DNA of 11,459 bases. It comes from Clostridia bacterium (GTDB taxonomy: Bacteria > Bacillota > Sulfobacillia > SLMV01). A program made the position numbers and the translations under genes. The notes beneath the pieces were generated by a model. It was not told the DNA's origin and ran no database searches. It saw only the letters and a program-made list of their open reading frames with translations. How positions within the stretch are numbered: position 1 is the first letter of the stretch; each line of letters starts with the position of its first letter. Below, piece after piece: positions 5,643-11,459 of the stretch. The DNA lies in NCBI GenBank assembly GCA_003554565.1, contig PWGR01000074.1:1-11459 (forward strand), given 5' to 3'.

Positions 5643-8246
5643 TTACCGGATGACCCACACGCTGTCTACCCCGCCTGTGTCAGGGTGGCTGGAATAATCC
5701 ACCCTTGCGCCGAATCCGTCCTCGGCTATGGCCCGGAAGGGCAGATAGGTGCGGCCGTCCAGCACCAGCGGTGCCACATCGAGCTCCACCGTGCGCATCT
5801 CGCCGGTGTCACGGTTGACCACACTCAGGACCCGTTCACCGATTATCATCTCTATCCGGATTTCCGCGCTTTCCAGGATTACCTCGTCGGTCAGCCCTGT
5901 ATCCGGGTGCGCAGTCCACTCGGCCTCGGCATCGAAAGCTTTGCCCAGGTACCGTACGGGGATGAAGGTGCGGCCGCCGTCAATGAATGGGGTCGCATCC
6001 ATGACCCCCGACTCGCCGTGCAGCACGTACTCACTGGAGCCTACCCACATCTTCATATCAGCAATCAAGCTCGCGTCATCCTCTGCCGCGAGGCCCTTGA
6101 TCATCTCGACATGATCGACGTACATCGTACCCGAGTCAGGGGTATCATTGCCGTCGTCAGGCTCGAAGACAAGATATATGCTGCTCAGTATGAGAGGCTG
6201 CGGCCAGGCCGGGTCAATCTCTCCCTGAACCCGCTGCCAACCTTTCCAATCTACGGCGCGCGCAAGGTCAACATACCGCCTCTGTCCCTGCGCGTCAAAA
6301 ATCTCTGCCCTCAACCAGTGACCGCTTGCGTCACCATAAACGTGCGCAGAGACTCCGAGGTTGTTCGTACCCATCGAGATCTGACCTGAGCCGAGCTGAC
6401 CGTAGGCGATCATAACGCCGTCGACCTGGCTGCTGAAATCATAGTTCAGACGACCGGATCGCTCCCCCTGATAAACGTAGTCCGGATGATCCTCCACTTC
6501 AAAGCTGCCGGGCAAATCTTCCGGGTGACTGCGGAAACTGACCTCCTGCCAGTCCTGGAAAGTGAAGAAAGGTTCCCGTCTCCCGCCGATGCGGATGGGT
6601 ACCTCCTTTACATGGCCATCTATTTCGGCAGTGAGCGTCCCGAAGCCGTCCTCCTCCCCGGCACGATACCGGTTGTCATCAACAGTACCTATATCTGCCT
6701 CCCAGCTCACAGTCTGCGGTCCGGCTTCCATGGATACTCCTGTCACGGTCTCGACCTCGGCGCTCAGGGATACCTGCTGCCCCGGAAGCAAGCGTATTTC
6801 GCCCGGGTTAACAGAAAAGGCAGCAATGTCCTCACCCCCGAAGATCCTGACCGTCTTGTCCTGCGTGACGCCCGGCAGAGAAACCCGCAGATTGACCTCA
6901 CCAGCCCCGGTTGCCAGCATGGTACCGTCGCTCACCTCCGCCAGCTCGTCGTCTGACACCTCCCACTGGAGATCATCCCGGTTGATCTTGAGCGGGTGAT
7001 AGTGTTCATCATGTCCAGACACCTCATAGCTGGCCTCCGTACCTATCAGCAGACCCTCCGCTCCCCGGAGAAACAGGGTGGAGGGATCCGTCTCCGGTGC
7101 GCGATTGAAAATGCCGATCGCATTGGGAACCGCCCGCTCGAAACCGTGTCTCGGGCTGCTGACCATGCCCAGATCCAGTTCACCGAGGCTGCGGGCAACC
7201 ATAGCGGATGACCCTCCACCATCCAGATTGAGCGCGCGCTCGGCACCCAACTGACCCATAAGCACTGAAAGCTCCTCCATGGTCACCCCCTCCAGAGCGG
7301 GAGTCCCGTCCACTATGACGAGATAGACTTCGCTGCCGCTCGCATCCACACCGACAGCGGTGCGAGAGGCACGGGCTGCACCCGGAGAAGACAGATCGGA
7401 GGGATCAACCGGTTGTCCATCTTTCACCAACAGTAGATGCCCGCCCACTGAGGTGTCCAGTGCCATCTCCGGTTCAATATCGACGTTAAAGGCCATACTG
7501 GTGCCCCTGCGAAGGTGACGCTGCAGGGACTCGGCCCCGTCGCCGTCCGCAACTACCACGAATCCGTCCGGAGGAACAGAGATCGAGTCATCGTCACTTC
7601 TGATCTCGGTAACCACCCCATTCCGCACCGTCACCTGCAGAACGGAATCGGAGAAAAACACAGAAGACACTTCAACTCCCCAGGTCCGGTCGAAGAGATA
7701 AACGCCGCCACCGTGACGGTAAGTCTGATTGTAACCCTCAAGGGACTGTCGGTAGACTCCGCCCAAAATGATTTCACCCCGAATCCCCCAGTTGCGAATG
7801 TGGGGAGACCTCTCCTGATCTATCCCGAAGCCAAGCCAGGTGTTTGTCGCAGATGGGGAGGAAAGGATCTCGCCTTCCTGCACGTGCAGCCCGAGCGGAG
7901 CTGCCGGACGCGTCAGGTGGAAGAAATCCGCATTCACCGCGGCCACAGCATCCTCCTCGGTCGCCATCTGCCGCACCGTCTGTCTCTGGTTAAACCCTTC
8001 CTTCGGGTGCATTGCCTGAATTTCCACATGGGGATTCTGCAGATCAACGGCAATCTTTCTAACTGGCAGGGTACTTCCTTCAAGCACGAGATCATAGCGA
8101 AGAAGGCGCGTTCCCTCCCCAATGATTTCGTGATCGACCAGGCGGTAGTTAAGGCTCCGCGCACCGGCGTCCCCGGGCAGTAAAACAAGTGCAGAGAGAA
8201 GAACCAGCACCACCATCAATGCTGAAACAGGGCGCAGACGGTTCAC
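5643..8246 (-). CDS. Secreted phosphodiester glycosidase-family protein with Ig-like and copper-amine-oxidase-type repeats
   Basis: A large exported multidomain protein (867 aa). Residues 1-30 are a signal peptide with a basic N-terminus, hydrophobic core and ending near GDAGARS. A phosphodiester glycosidase (NAGPA/DUF2233-type) domain covers about 50-380, with family hallmarks NADFF (105-109), ASRTAVGVD (292-300) and NLDGGGSS (340-347). Two Ig-like (Big-type) stretches follow at about 390-565. A beta-rich, jelly-roll-like region at about 565-720 contains GERSGRLNYDFSS and resembles a carbohydrate-binding module. The C-terminus (about 730-867) holds two copper-amine-oxidase N-terminal-type repeats; DGGRTFIPVRYLGKAF and LDGRTYLPFRAIAEDG are the matching cores, each followed by HPDTG. 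The start is GTG at 8246 with GGGGGAGGA 5 bases upstream. NAGPA homologues uncover GlcNAc phosphodiesters; a bacterial role on wall or exopolysaccharide phosphodiesters is plausible but not shown. No metal function should be read into the repeats. Confidence 0.92.
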   Translation of the reverse strand: MNRLRPVSALMVVLVLLSALVLLPGDAGARSLNYRLVDHEIIGEGTRLLRYDLVLEGSTLPVRKIAVDLQNPHVEIQAMHPKEGFNQRQTVRQMATEEDAVAAVNADFFHLTRPAAPLGLHVQEGEILSSPSATNTWLGFGIDQERSPHIRNWGIRGEIILGGVYRQSLEGYNQTYRHGGGVYLFDRTWGVEVSSVFFSDSVLQVTVRNGVVTEIRSDDDSISVPPDGFVVVADGDGAESLQRHLRRGTSMAFNVDIEPEMALDTSVGGHLLLVKDGQPVDPSDLSSPGAARASRTAVGVDASGSEVYLVIVDGTPALEGVTMEELSVLMGQLGAERALNLDGGGSSAMVARSLGELDLGMVSSPRHGFERAVPNAIGIFNRAPETDPSTLFLRGAEGLLIGTEASYEVSGHDEHYHPLKINRDDLQWEVSDDELAEVSDGTMLATGAGEVNLRVSLPGVTQDKTVRIFGGEDIAAFSVNPGEIRLLPGQQVSLSAEVETVTGVSMEAGPQTVSWEADIGTVDDNRYRAGEEDGFGTLTAEIDGHVKEVPIRIGGRREPFFTFQDWQEVSFRSHPEDLPGSFEVEDHPDYVYQGERSGRLNYDFSSQVDGVMIAYGQLGSGQISMGTNNLGVSAHVYGDASGHWLRAEIFDAQGQRRYVDLARAVDWKGWQRVQGEIDPAWPQPLILSSIYLVFEPDDGNDTPDSGTMYVDHVEMIKGLAAEDDASLIADMKMWVGSSEYVLHGESGVMDATPFIDGGRTFIPVRYLGKAFDAEAEWTAHPDTGLTDEVILESAEIRIEMIIGERVLSVVNRDTGEMRTVELDVAPLVLDGRTYLPFRAIAEDGFGARVDYSSHPDTGGVDSVWVIR

Positions 8247-8621
8247 AAGAATCCTCCCCCATTCTCAAAGAATTGGCGCCGCGTCGCTAAGTCTTACGGC
8301 CGATATTTTTCGCCGATCGTGGTGGCCAGAATAAGAAATGTCCACTCAGTACTTCAAGCCCGTGATAATTCGGCCGGAAGGGCTACATAATTCGCTGCAG
8401 AGCACGCGATTCTCTCACAGAGCAGGGCGCCCCTTCCCCGGCCGGGCAGTATGTTCCTGAAACAGTCGGCAAACGAACACGGACGTTATGTTCGGACTAT
8501 ACATCATCGCAGTACCCGCAAGAAAGATCTTATCGGGTCAAAAACACTACATGTTGTTGACATTTGGCCGTTGGCCCAGGATATACCAGAAAAATGGCCA
8601 TTGCAAACTGCGCTGACAGGC
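8247..8621. other. 375-bp intergenic region between two minus-strand genes
   Basis: This lies upstream of the secreted glycosidase and downstream of the CPBP protease. It should hold the glycosidase promoter; the best minus-strand candidate is TTGAAG, 18 bp, TATTCT (around 8328-8357), a modest match. ATAATTCG occurs twice in direct orientation at 8365-8372 and 8387-8394, 22 bp apart, just upstream of that candidate. On the plus strand a perfect TTGACA (8557-8562) is followed after 17 bp by GATATA, a weak -10, with no gene to serve. No T-run terminator for the protease gene is evident, and no open frame looks like a gene. Confidence 0.5.
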
Positions 8622-9242
8622 TCACAGGAGAAAGGCCGCTACAGAGAAGGCGAGACCATTGCCCACGGCGTGCGCACACCAGCCCGGGACAATACTCCCT
8701 CCTCCCTTCTCTTCGTTAATCCAACCCATCAGGTAACCTGCCGCTGCGGTGAGGGCAGATAGCACCACAAGAGGTGCAGGACCCTCCACCACCGGCACGA
8801 AAATGATGCCGTGTAGCACGCCAAACAGGAGGGCCTGCACCAGATTCCCGCGTGCGAACCCGACAATGTCAAACAGCCGCTTCGCAATGAACCCTCTGAA
8901 CAGAACCTCCTCGGACAGACCGGTGGTAATGACAGAGGCGATAAACACCACTGCCGCCGTCTCCCAGCCACCGTTGAGGGCACGAATGTTTCCGCTGATT
9001 GTGCCGGGGGACTTGAGTACTTCCAGCAGGTCAAAAACGTAAAACACCGATGAAGTGGAAGCAAACAGCAGCAGGCCCACAATCAACCCATACGCATAGC
9101 CGCGCGAGACCGGGGTGAACAACCCGACAAAGCGCAGAAATCCTGAGAGCGTCCGCTGTCTCACCCAGTAATAGGTAAGAGGTATGAGACTGAAGAGCAG
9201 AAGTTGTAAAAAAGCCGAAATTATTTCGGTCAGAACCTGCAT
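8622..9242 (-). CDS. CPBP-family intramembrane metalloprotease
   Basis: A polytopic membrane protein of 206 residues in the CPBP (CAAX protease/bacteriocin-processing, Abi) family. Members are glutamate- and histidine-dependent intramembrane proteases. Motif 1 is GLSEEVLFRGF with E111, E112 and R116; motif 2 is FGVLHG with H144; the last motif is HAVGN with H191 and N195. All expected catalytic and metal-site residues are present, so it is probably active. About six hydrophobic segments are visible. I start at ATG 9242 because AGGAG lies 7 bases upstream; a GTG at 9257 in the same frame would add five residues. The 43-residue coiled-coil membrane peptide gene lies 63 bp upstream on the same strand, so the two are probably one transcription unit. 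Roles in the family include bacteriocin self-immunity and peptide processing, but no bacteriocin gene is recognised here, so the substrate is open. Confidence 0.9.
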   Translation of the reverse strand: MQVLTEIISAFLQLLLFSLIPLTYYWVRQRTLSGFLRFVGLFTPVSRGYAYGLIVGLLLFASTSSVFYVFDLLEVLKSPGTISGNIRALNGGWETAAVVFIASVITTGLSEEVLFRGFIAKRLFDIVGFARGNLVQALLFGVLHGIIFVPVVEGPAPLVVLSALTAAAGYLMGWINEEKGGGSIVPGWCAHAVGNGLAFSVAAFLL

Positions 9243-9305
9243 CGGTTGACTCCTCACTCACAGAAATGTACTGGTACACGAATCATATTGCCCGGAGGCA
9301 CAAAG

Positions 9306-9437
9306 TTATAATTTACCCTGCAGCTCTTCTACTTGCCCTCGCAGTTCCTCGAGCTCCCTGCGGAGTCGACTTGACTGCGCAAGTGCACTCAACGCAAACA
9401 CAAAAGCAATTGGCGCGAGATACGACAGAGTTTCCAT
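9306..9437 (-). CDS. Small membrane-anchored coiled-coil peptide (43 aa)
   Basis: A short gene supported by a strong AAAGGAG ribosome binding site 8 bases before ATG 9437. An open frame runs upstream of this ATG to 9533, but the extra 32 codons have no comparable site. Residues 5-20 (SYLAPIAFVFALSALA) form one membrane segment. Residues 22-43 (SSRLRRELEELRGQVEELQG and on to the end) form a charged heptad-like helix that should be a coiled coil. It is therefore probably a membrane-anchored oligomerising peptide. It sits 63 bp before the CPBP protease gene with no clear promoter in between, and the extended -10 promoter at 9539-9547 precedes both. It might be a partner, regulator or substrate of the protease; that is inference from position only. 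Confidence 0.7.
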   Translation of the reverse strand: METLSYLAPIAFVFALSALAQSSRLRRELEELRGQVEELQGKL

Positions 9438-9464
9438 TTCGCCTCTCCTTTCCCTGACGCTGAC

Positions 9465-9488
9465 CTCCAGTGCCACCGAGCACTGGAG
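9465..9488. repeat. Perfect 9-bp inverted repeat in leader of the small coiled-coil gene
   Basis: CTCCAGTGC, six bases (CACCGA), then GCACTGGAG: a perfect 9-bp dyad of 24 bp. It ends 28 bp upstream of the 43-aa gene start and lies within the transcript predicted from the 9539-9547 promoter. It would form a stable RNA hairpin just before the ribosome binding site, or act as a DNA operator downstream of the start site. No T-run follows in the direction of transcription. Confidence 0.55.
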
Positions 9489-9531
9489 CGTAACCCGCAG
9501 CGGGCCGATCCGGAGCCCGGGCACCCATCTC

Positions 9532-9559
9532 ACAGCAGATTATAGCACGGACAGCAGAT
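9532..9559. repeat. 9-bp direct repeat flanking a -10 box
   Basis: ACAGCAGAT occurs at 9532-9540 and again at 9551-9559, with starts 19 bp apart. Read on the minus strand it is ATCTGCTGT, and the second copy abuts TATAAT. Two copies about two helical turns apart around a promoter suggest a regulator binding site, though chance cannot be excluded. Confidence 0.35.
9539..9547 (-). promoter_or_regulatory. Extended -10 promoter (TGC-TATAAT) for the small peptide/CPBP unit
   Basis: On the minus strand TGCTATAAT lies at 9547-9539: a perfect -10 hexamer with the TGn extension. No good -35 is found at 16-18 bp, which is usual for extended -10 promoters or activated promoters. The predicted start is near 9532, giving a leader of about 95 bases to the ATG at 9437. 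Confidence 0.55.
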
Positions 9560-9850
9560 AAGCGGCATTGCAAACTGTACGACTTCCTCGCTCAAGGGCC
9601 GCACAAAGAAATGCAGCTTACACAGCGCGGCAGTCTCCGCGACTCGCAGAGATGTCATGGCGTACTGCCGCCAGATGCAGCTACGAGGGATGATGTTCGG
9701 GCAGTCAGTGTAACCCTGCCGGGGGAAGATGGCGAGTTCTTGCTGTGGGCCCTTTCCACCCTGCGGCTATACCTCCTGCTGCCGCTCTGCGGGTCGGGTT
9801 CTGGCCCAGGCACCGACGTGATACAATGATGCAGGCGGACGATGGTGAGC

Positions 9851-9882
9851 GGCGGGAAATTGCAGCTGCGGCAATTCCCGCC
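9851..9882 (-). terminator. Hairpin downstream of the DUF5320 gene, terminator-like
   Basis: GGCGGGAAATTGC (9851-9863), a 7-base loop, then GCAATTCCCGCC (9871-9882): a 12-bp stem with one bulged A. It begins 20 bp past the DUF5320 stop codon, where an operon terminator is expected. No U-run follows on the minus strand, so it may be an imperfect intrinsic terminator or an RNA 3'-end stabiliser rather than a standard one. Confidence 0.45.
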
Positions 9883-9902
9883 GGAACCGACCCTGATAAG
9901 TC

Positions 9903-10229
9903 TTACTCCTCGCCCTCGTCCGTCTTTAGCCTTTCTATCTCTTTCTCCACAGCTTCTGCTTCCTCTCGCAGACGCCGGGCGTAATCCTCCAGCGATTCCG
10001 GCCGTTCGCGATTCGCCGGAGGCGTCCCATAGGGACGCTGCCAGCGGCGCAGACCCGTGGCCCGGCGCACATTGCGGAAACGCCAGCCCCGTCCTCGCCC
10101 GCCTCGGCCACGCGGAAGGGGATCCGCTCCCGCTGCATACCCCGGGTAATCATAGCCCGCACAGGGGCCGAGACCGCGTCCGGTCATTTCGCCGTGCCCT
10201 TCTGGGCCAGTTCTGTCTCCTGCAGGCAT
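9903..10229 (-). CDS. DUF5320 family protein
   Basis: A 108-residue protein with the signature N-terminus of the DUF5320 family: MPAGDRTGPEGHGEMTGRGL then GPCAG. A Gly/Arg-rich middle follows (about 35-65, PRGRGGRGRGWRF). The end (about 76-105, SLEDYARRLREEAEAVEKEI and ERLK) is an acidic/basic heptad helix, probably a coiled coil. The start is ATG 10229, set by an excellent AAAGGAGGTG site 6 bases upstream; an earlier in-frame start at 10280 has none. The molecular function of the family is unknown. From general knowledge of anaerobe genomes, such genes often sit beside DUF134 regulators, NifX/NifB-type cluster-binding proteins and Mrp/NBP35 ATPases, which suggests a link to metal-cluster biology. 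Here it is the last gene after DUF134 and Fur, 94 bp behind the Fur stop, and could have additional control of its own. A hairpin follows at 9851-9882. Confidence 0.88.
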   Translation of the reverse strand: MPAGDRTGPEGHGEMTGRGLGPCAGYDYPGYAAGADPLPRGRGGRGRGWRFRNVRRATGLRRWQRPYGTPPANRERPESLEDYARRLREEAEAVEKEIERLKTDEGEE

Positions 10230-10323
10230 CGTGTTCACCTCCTTTCGCACAATTCGAGCAGTCAATCTGTCCAGCAGCAATCGAGTATGGCCAATCAGAT
10301 ATCAGAAGCGGCAGCTGCCATCA

Positions 10324-10809
10324 TCACTGCATCAGGTGTATGTCCTCTCCTGGATCGCCTATTTTACCGTCCCGCACACGGCGGGTACAGTGGCTGCACA
10401 TTCCAAAAAAGGACATGGAGTAATCAGTTATCTGAAAGCTCTCTGCCTCAATCAAGCTCTGCATTTCCTGTGGCACAGGACAGGCAATATCTCTGACGTC
10501 CCCACACCGGATACAGATGAGATGGCAATGCGGTGCGGCATCATCAGCGTCAAATTCGTACCGGGAAACTCCATCACCCACATCCAGTCGTCTGATCAGG
10601 CCAACGTCCTCCAGAACAACCAGTGTCCGATACACAGTTGATAGTCCCAGTTGAGGGTTCTCATCGCGCAGCGACTGGTGTATCTCCTCCGCCGTATAGT
10701 GGCGCCGGGAGTGTCGCGCAAGGAGTTCCAGAATCACCTCCCTCTGCGCAGTACAGCGGTAATTTTCCCTCCTGAGCAGCGATTTCGCATCCCGGAGCAC
10801 TTCCTGCAC
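10324..10809 (-). CDS. Fur-family metal-responsive transcriptional regulator
   Basis: A 161-residue cytoplasmic repressor-type protein of the Fur superfamily. The winged-helix part shows TAQREVILELL (20-30), HYTAEEIH (37-44) and the recognition helix GLSTVYRTLVVLED (55-68). The dimerisation part shows SRYEFD (82-87) and HCHLICIRCG (94-103). Two CxxC pairs, C99/C102 and C138/C141, should bind structural zinc. The likely sensing site is H37, E85, H94 and H96. By eye alignment E85 stands where B. subtilis PerR has Asp85, so a peroxide sensor is less likely than an iron, zinc or manganese sensor; the exact metal is not decided. I use GTG at 10809, preceded by GGGGG about 9 bases away. It begins 6 bp after the DUF134 stop, so the two are clearly cotranscribed. 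The ending GKIGDPGEDIHLMQ is a short variable tail. Confidence 0.93.
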   Translation of the reverse strand: MQEVLRDAKSLLRRENYRCTAQREVILELLARHSRRHYTAEEIHQSLRDENPQLGLSTVYRTLVVLEDVGLIRRLDVGDGVSRYEFDADDAAPHCHLICIRCGDVRDIACPVPQEMQSLIEAESFQITDYSMSFFGMCSHCTRRVRDGKIGDPGEDIHLMQ

Positions 10810-10815
10810 AAGCTG

Positions 10816-11262
10816 TCACCCCCGTCCGCCGGAATCACCGCGCCGCCTCCGTCGCCTTCGCCGCCGGGAAGCAGGCTGCACCATGTCCTCACTACCACAC
10901 TTCGGGCAGATCAGACCGGAAGATCCATTTTCGCGTACCATCTGCCCGCAGCGCCGGCACAGGTATCCGCCGCGCAGTCGAAAACGACCTCCCTCGATCC
11001 GGATCGCTTTTCCCTCTGTGAGGGCTTCCGCCACCTTTCTGTGAGCCGAGGCCAGTACCCGGTGAAATGTGGGACGCGAAACCTGCATCCGCTCCGCGCA
11101 GGTCTCGTGATTAAAACCCTCCCTATCCTTCAGCCGGATTGCTTCCAGTTCATCCACACTGAGCCGAAGCTCCTCCAACTCGGTCAGTGGTACGCCCGGT
11201 GGTTTGAAGTAATCATGTCGGGGCAGCGAATCCACCGTTCTCCTCTTCGGCGGCCTCGGCAT
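10816..11262 (-). CDS. DUF134 (UPF0251) family DNA-binding protein with zinc ribbon and Arg-rich tail
   Basis: A 148-residue predicted transcription regulator. The N-terminus MPRPPKRRTV and the segment YFKPPGVPLTELEELRLSVDELEAIRLKD (18-46) are hallmarks of UPF0251/DUF134. A sigma-region-4-like helix-turn-helix follows: CAERMQVSRPTFHRVLASAH (55-74), then RKVAEAL. Next is KAIRIEGGRF (86-95), then a zinc ribbon with C102, C105, C119 and C122 (LCRRC and CPKC). The C-terminus has nine consecutive Arg (133-141) and ends in GDSGGRG. The start is ATG 11262 with GGGAGGG 6 bases upstream. It is the first gene of the DUF134-Fur-DUF5320 unit. A strong promoter and a perfect 20-bp palindrome lie directly upstream, making autoregulation likely by inference. 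No ligand or target is known to me for this family. Confidence 0.92.
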   Translation of the reverse strand: MPRPPKRRTVDSLPRHDYFKPPGVPLTELEELRLSVDELEAIRLKDREGFNHETCAERMQVSRPTFHRVLASAHRKVAEALTEGKAIRIEGGRFRLRGGYLCRRCGQMVRENGSSGLICPKCGSEDMVQPASRRRRRRRRRGDSGGRG

Positions 11263-11277
11263 CTCAATCCCTCCCTG

Positions 11278-11297
11278 TTATGAACATATGTTCATAA
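11278..11297. promoter_or_regulatory. Perfect 20-bp palindromic operator candidate
   Basis: TTATGAACAT followed directly by its exact reverse complement, a 20-bp palindrome centred on CATATG. It lies about +3 to +22 from the start site predicted for the DUF134 promoter and 15 bp before the start codon, where a bound repressor would block transcription. It differs from the known Fur and PerR boxes, so DUF134 itself is the more likely binder. Confidence 0.75.
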
Positions 11298-11306
11298 TTC
11301 ATTTCT

Positions 11307-11335
11307 ATGATATCCGCGAGCATCTCTGCTGTCAA
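11307..11335 (-). promoter_or_regulatory. Sigma-70-type promoter of the DUF134-Fur-DUF5320 operon
   Basis: On the minus strand a perfect TTGACA (11335-11330), exactly 17 bases, then TATCAT (11312-11307, 5 of 6 consensus bases). Transcription would start near 11300 and give a leader of about 38 bases carrying the palindrome. This is the best promoter in the window. Confidence 0.8.
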
Positions 11336-11373
11336 GCATATTCCCCCCGGGAAAAATGGCGGGTGGTCAGAGA

Positions 11374-11459
11374 TCAACCGGCCACCAGCAGCTCATCGAG
11401 CAAACGCTGGGCCAGTGCATATATAGCATTACCGGCCACCGAATCATCTCTATCCACCA
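11374..11459 (-). CDS. C-terminal end of a minus-strand gene, possibly Mrp/NBP35-type ATPase (partial)
   Basis: Only the last 28 codons, including the TGA at 11374-11376, lie in the window. They read VDRDDSVAGNAIYALAQRLL and then DELLVAG. The pattern of an Asp/Ser/Ala-Gly turn followed by an amphipathic helix to the end resembles the extreme C-terminus of Mrp/NBP35 iron-sulfur carrier ATPases, such as the ending of E. coli Mrp. Such ATPases are often found near DUF134 and DUF5320 genes. The match is short, so the name is a guess; that the frame is coding is more certain than its identity. The gene is on the same strand as the DUF134 operon, which has its own promoter in the 111-bp gap. Confidence 0.45.
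   Translation of the reverse strand, partial: VDRDDSVAGNAIYALAQRLLDELLVAG

Larger units (their letters stand above)
9438..9902. other. 465-bp intergenic region between the DUF5320 gene and the small coiled-coil gene
   Basis: It holds the promoter, direct repeat and dyad of the 43-aa peptide/CPBP unit (9465-9559) and a terminator-like hairpin after the DUF5320 gene (9851-9882). A plus-strand TGATACAAT at 9820-9828 resembles an extended -10 but would only make antisense RNA to the DUF5320 gene. The open frame 9611-9829 on the plus strand has no ribosome binding site and an improbable composition. I see nothing else in 9560-9850. Confidence 0.55.

Noticed and set aside
7515..8183. 222-aa plus-strand open frame
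   Set aside because: It lies entirely antisense to the well-supported phosphodiester glycosidase gene.
8557..8585. Plus-strand promoter TTGACA-17-GATATA
   Set aside because: The -35 is perfect but the -10 matches only about half of consensus, and it would read antisense into the CPBP gene with no target.
9611..9829. 72-aa plus-strand open frame in the 9438-9902 gap
   Set aside because: No ribosome binding site and no recognisable composition or motif.

Overview
The window looks like a stretch of chromosome from an anaerobic, moderately GC-rich member of the Bacillota (clostridia-like). This is an inference from gene content: an UPF0251/DUF134 regulator beside a DUF5320 protein is typical of anaerobes, and a secreted phosphodiester glycosidase with copper-amine-oxidase-type repeats is typical of Bacillota. 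Several genes also have very strong purine-rich ribosome binding sites (GGGGGAGGA, AAAGGAGGTG). I see no rRNA, tRNA, CRISPR array, insertion sequence or phage gene.

Layout, left to right. A small acidic hypothetical gene on the minus strand (17-358) is divergent from a large GT4-type glycosyltransferase on the plus strand (628-2343). That gene converges with a minus-strand membrane protein carrying an HEVAH zinc-protease motif (start revised to 3122). A long divergent intergenic region follows; it holds a good minus-strand promoter (3342-3370) overlapped by a 7-8-7 dyad. Next come a MATE-family transporter on the plus strand, whose start I move from ATG 3558 to TTG 3660, and an 84-residue single-pass membrane protein (5150-5404). 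These converge with a large minus-strand secreted phosphodiester glycosidase (5643-8246). Upstream lies a minus-strand pair: a 43-residue membrane/coiled-coil peptide (9306-9437) and a CPBP-family intramembrane protease (8622-9242). They share an apparent extended -10 promoter decorated with a direct repeat and a 9-bp dyad.

The right end is a regulatory operon read leftwards: DUF134 (10816-11262), a Fur-family regulator (10324-10809, 6 bp downstream) and DUF5320 (9903-10229). A near-consensus promoter (TTGACA, 17 bp, TATCAT) lies upstream, followed directly by a perfect 20-bp palindrome at about +3 to +22. This is the best candidate regulatory system here: probably an autoregulated metal or iron-sulfur related switch, with function unproven. 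The last 86 bases are the C-terminal end of another minus-strand gene whose tail resembles Mrp/NBP35 ATPases.

Most genes seem to be independent units rather than one pathway. Several concern the envelope: glycosyltransferase, transporter, two membrane metallo-/intramembrane proteases and a secreted glycosidase.
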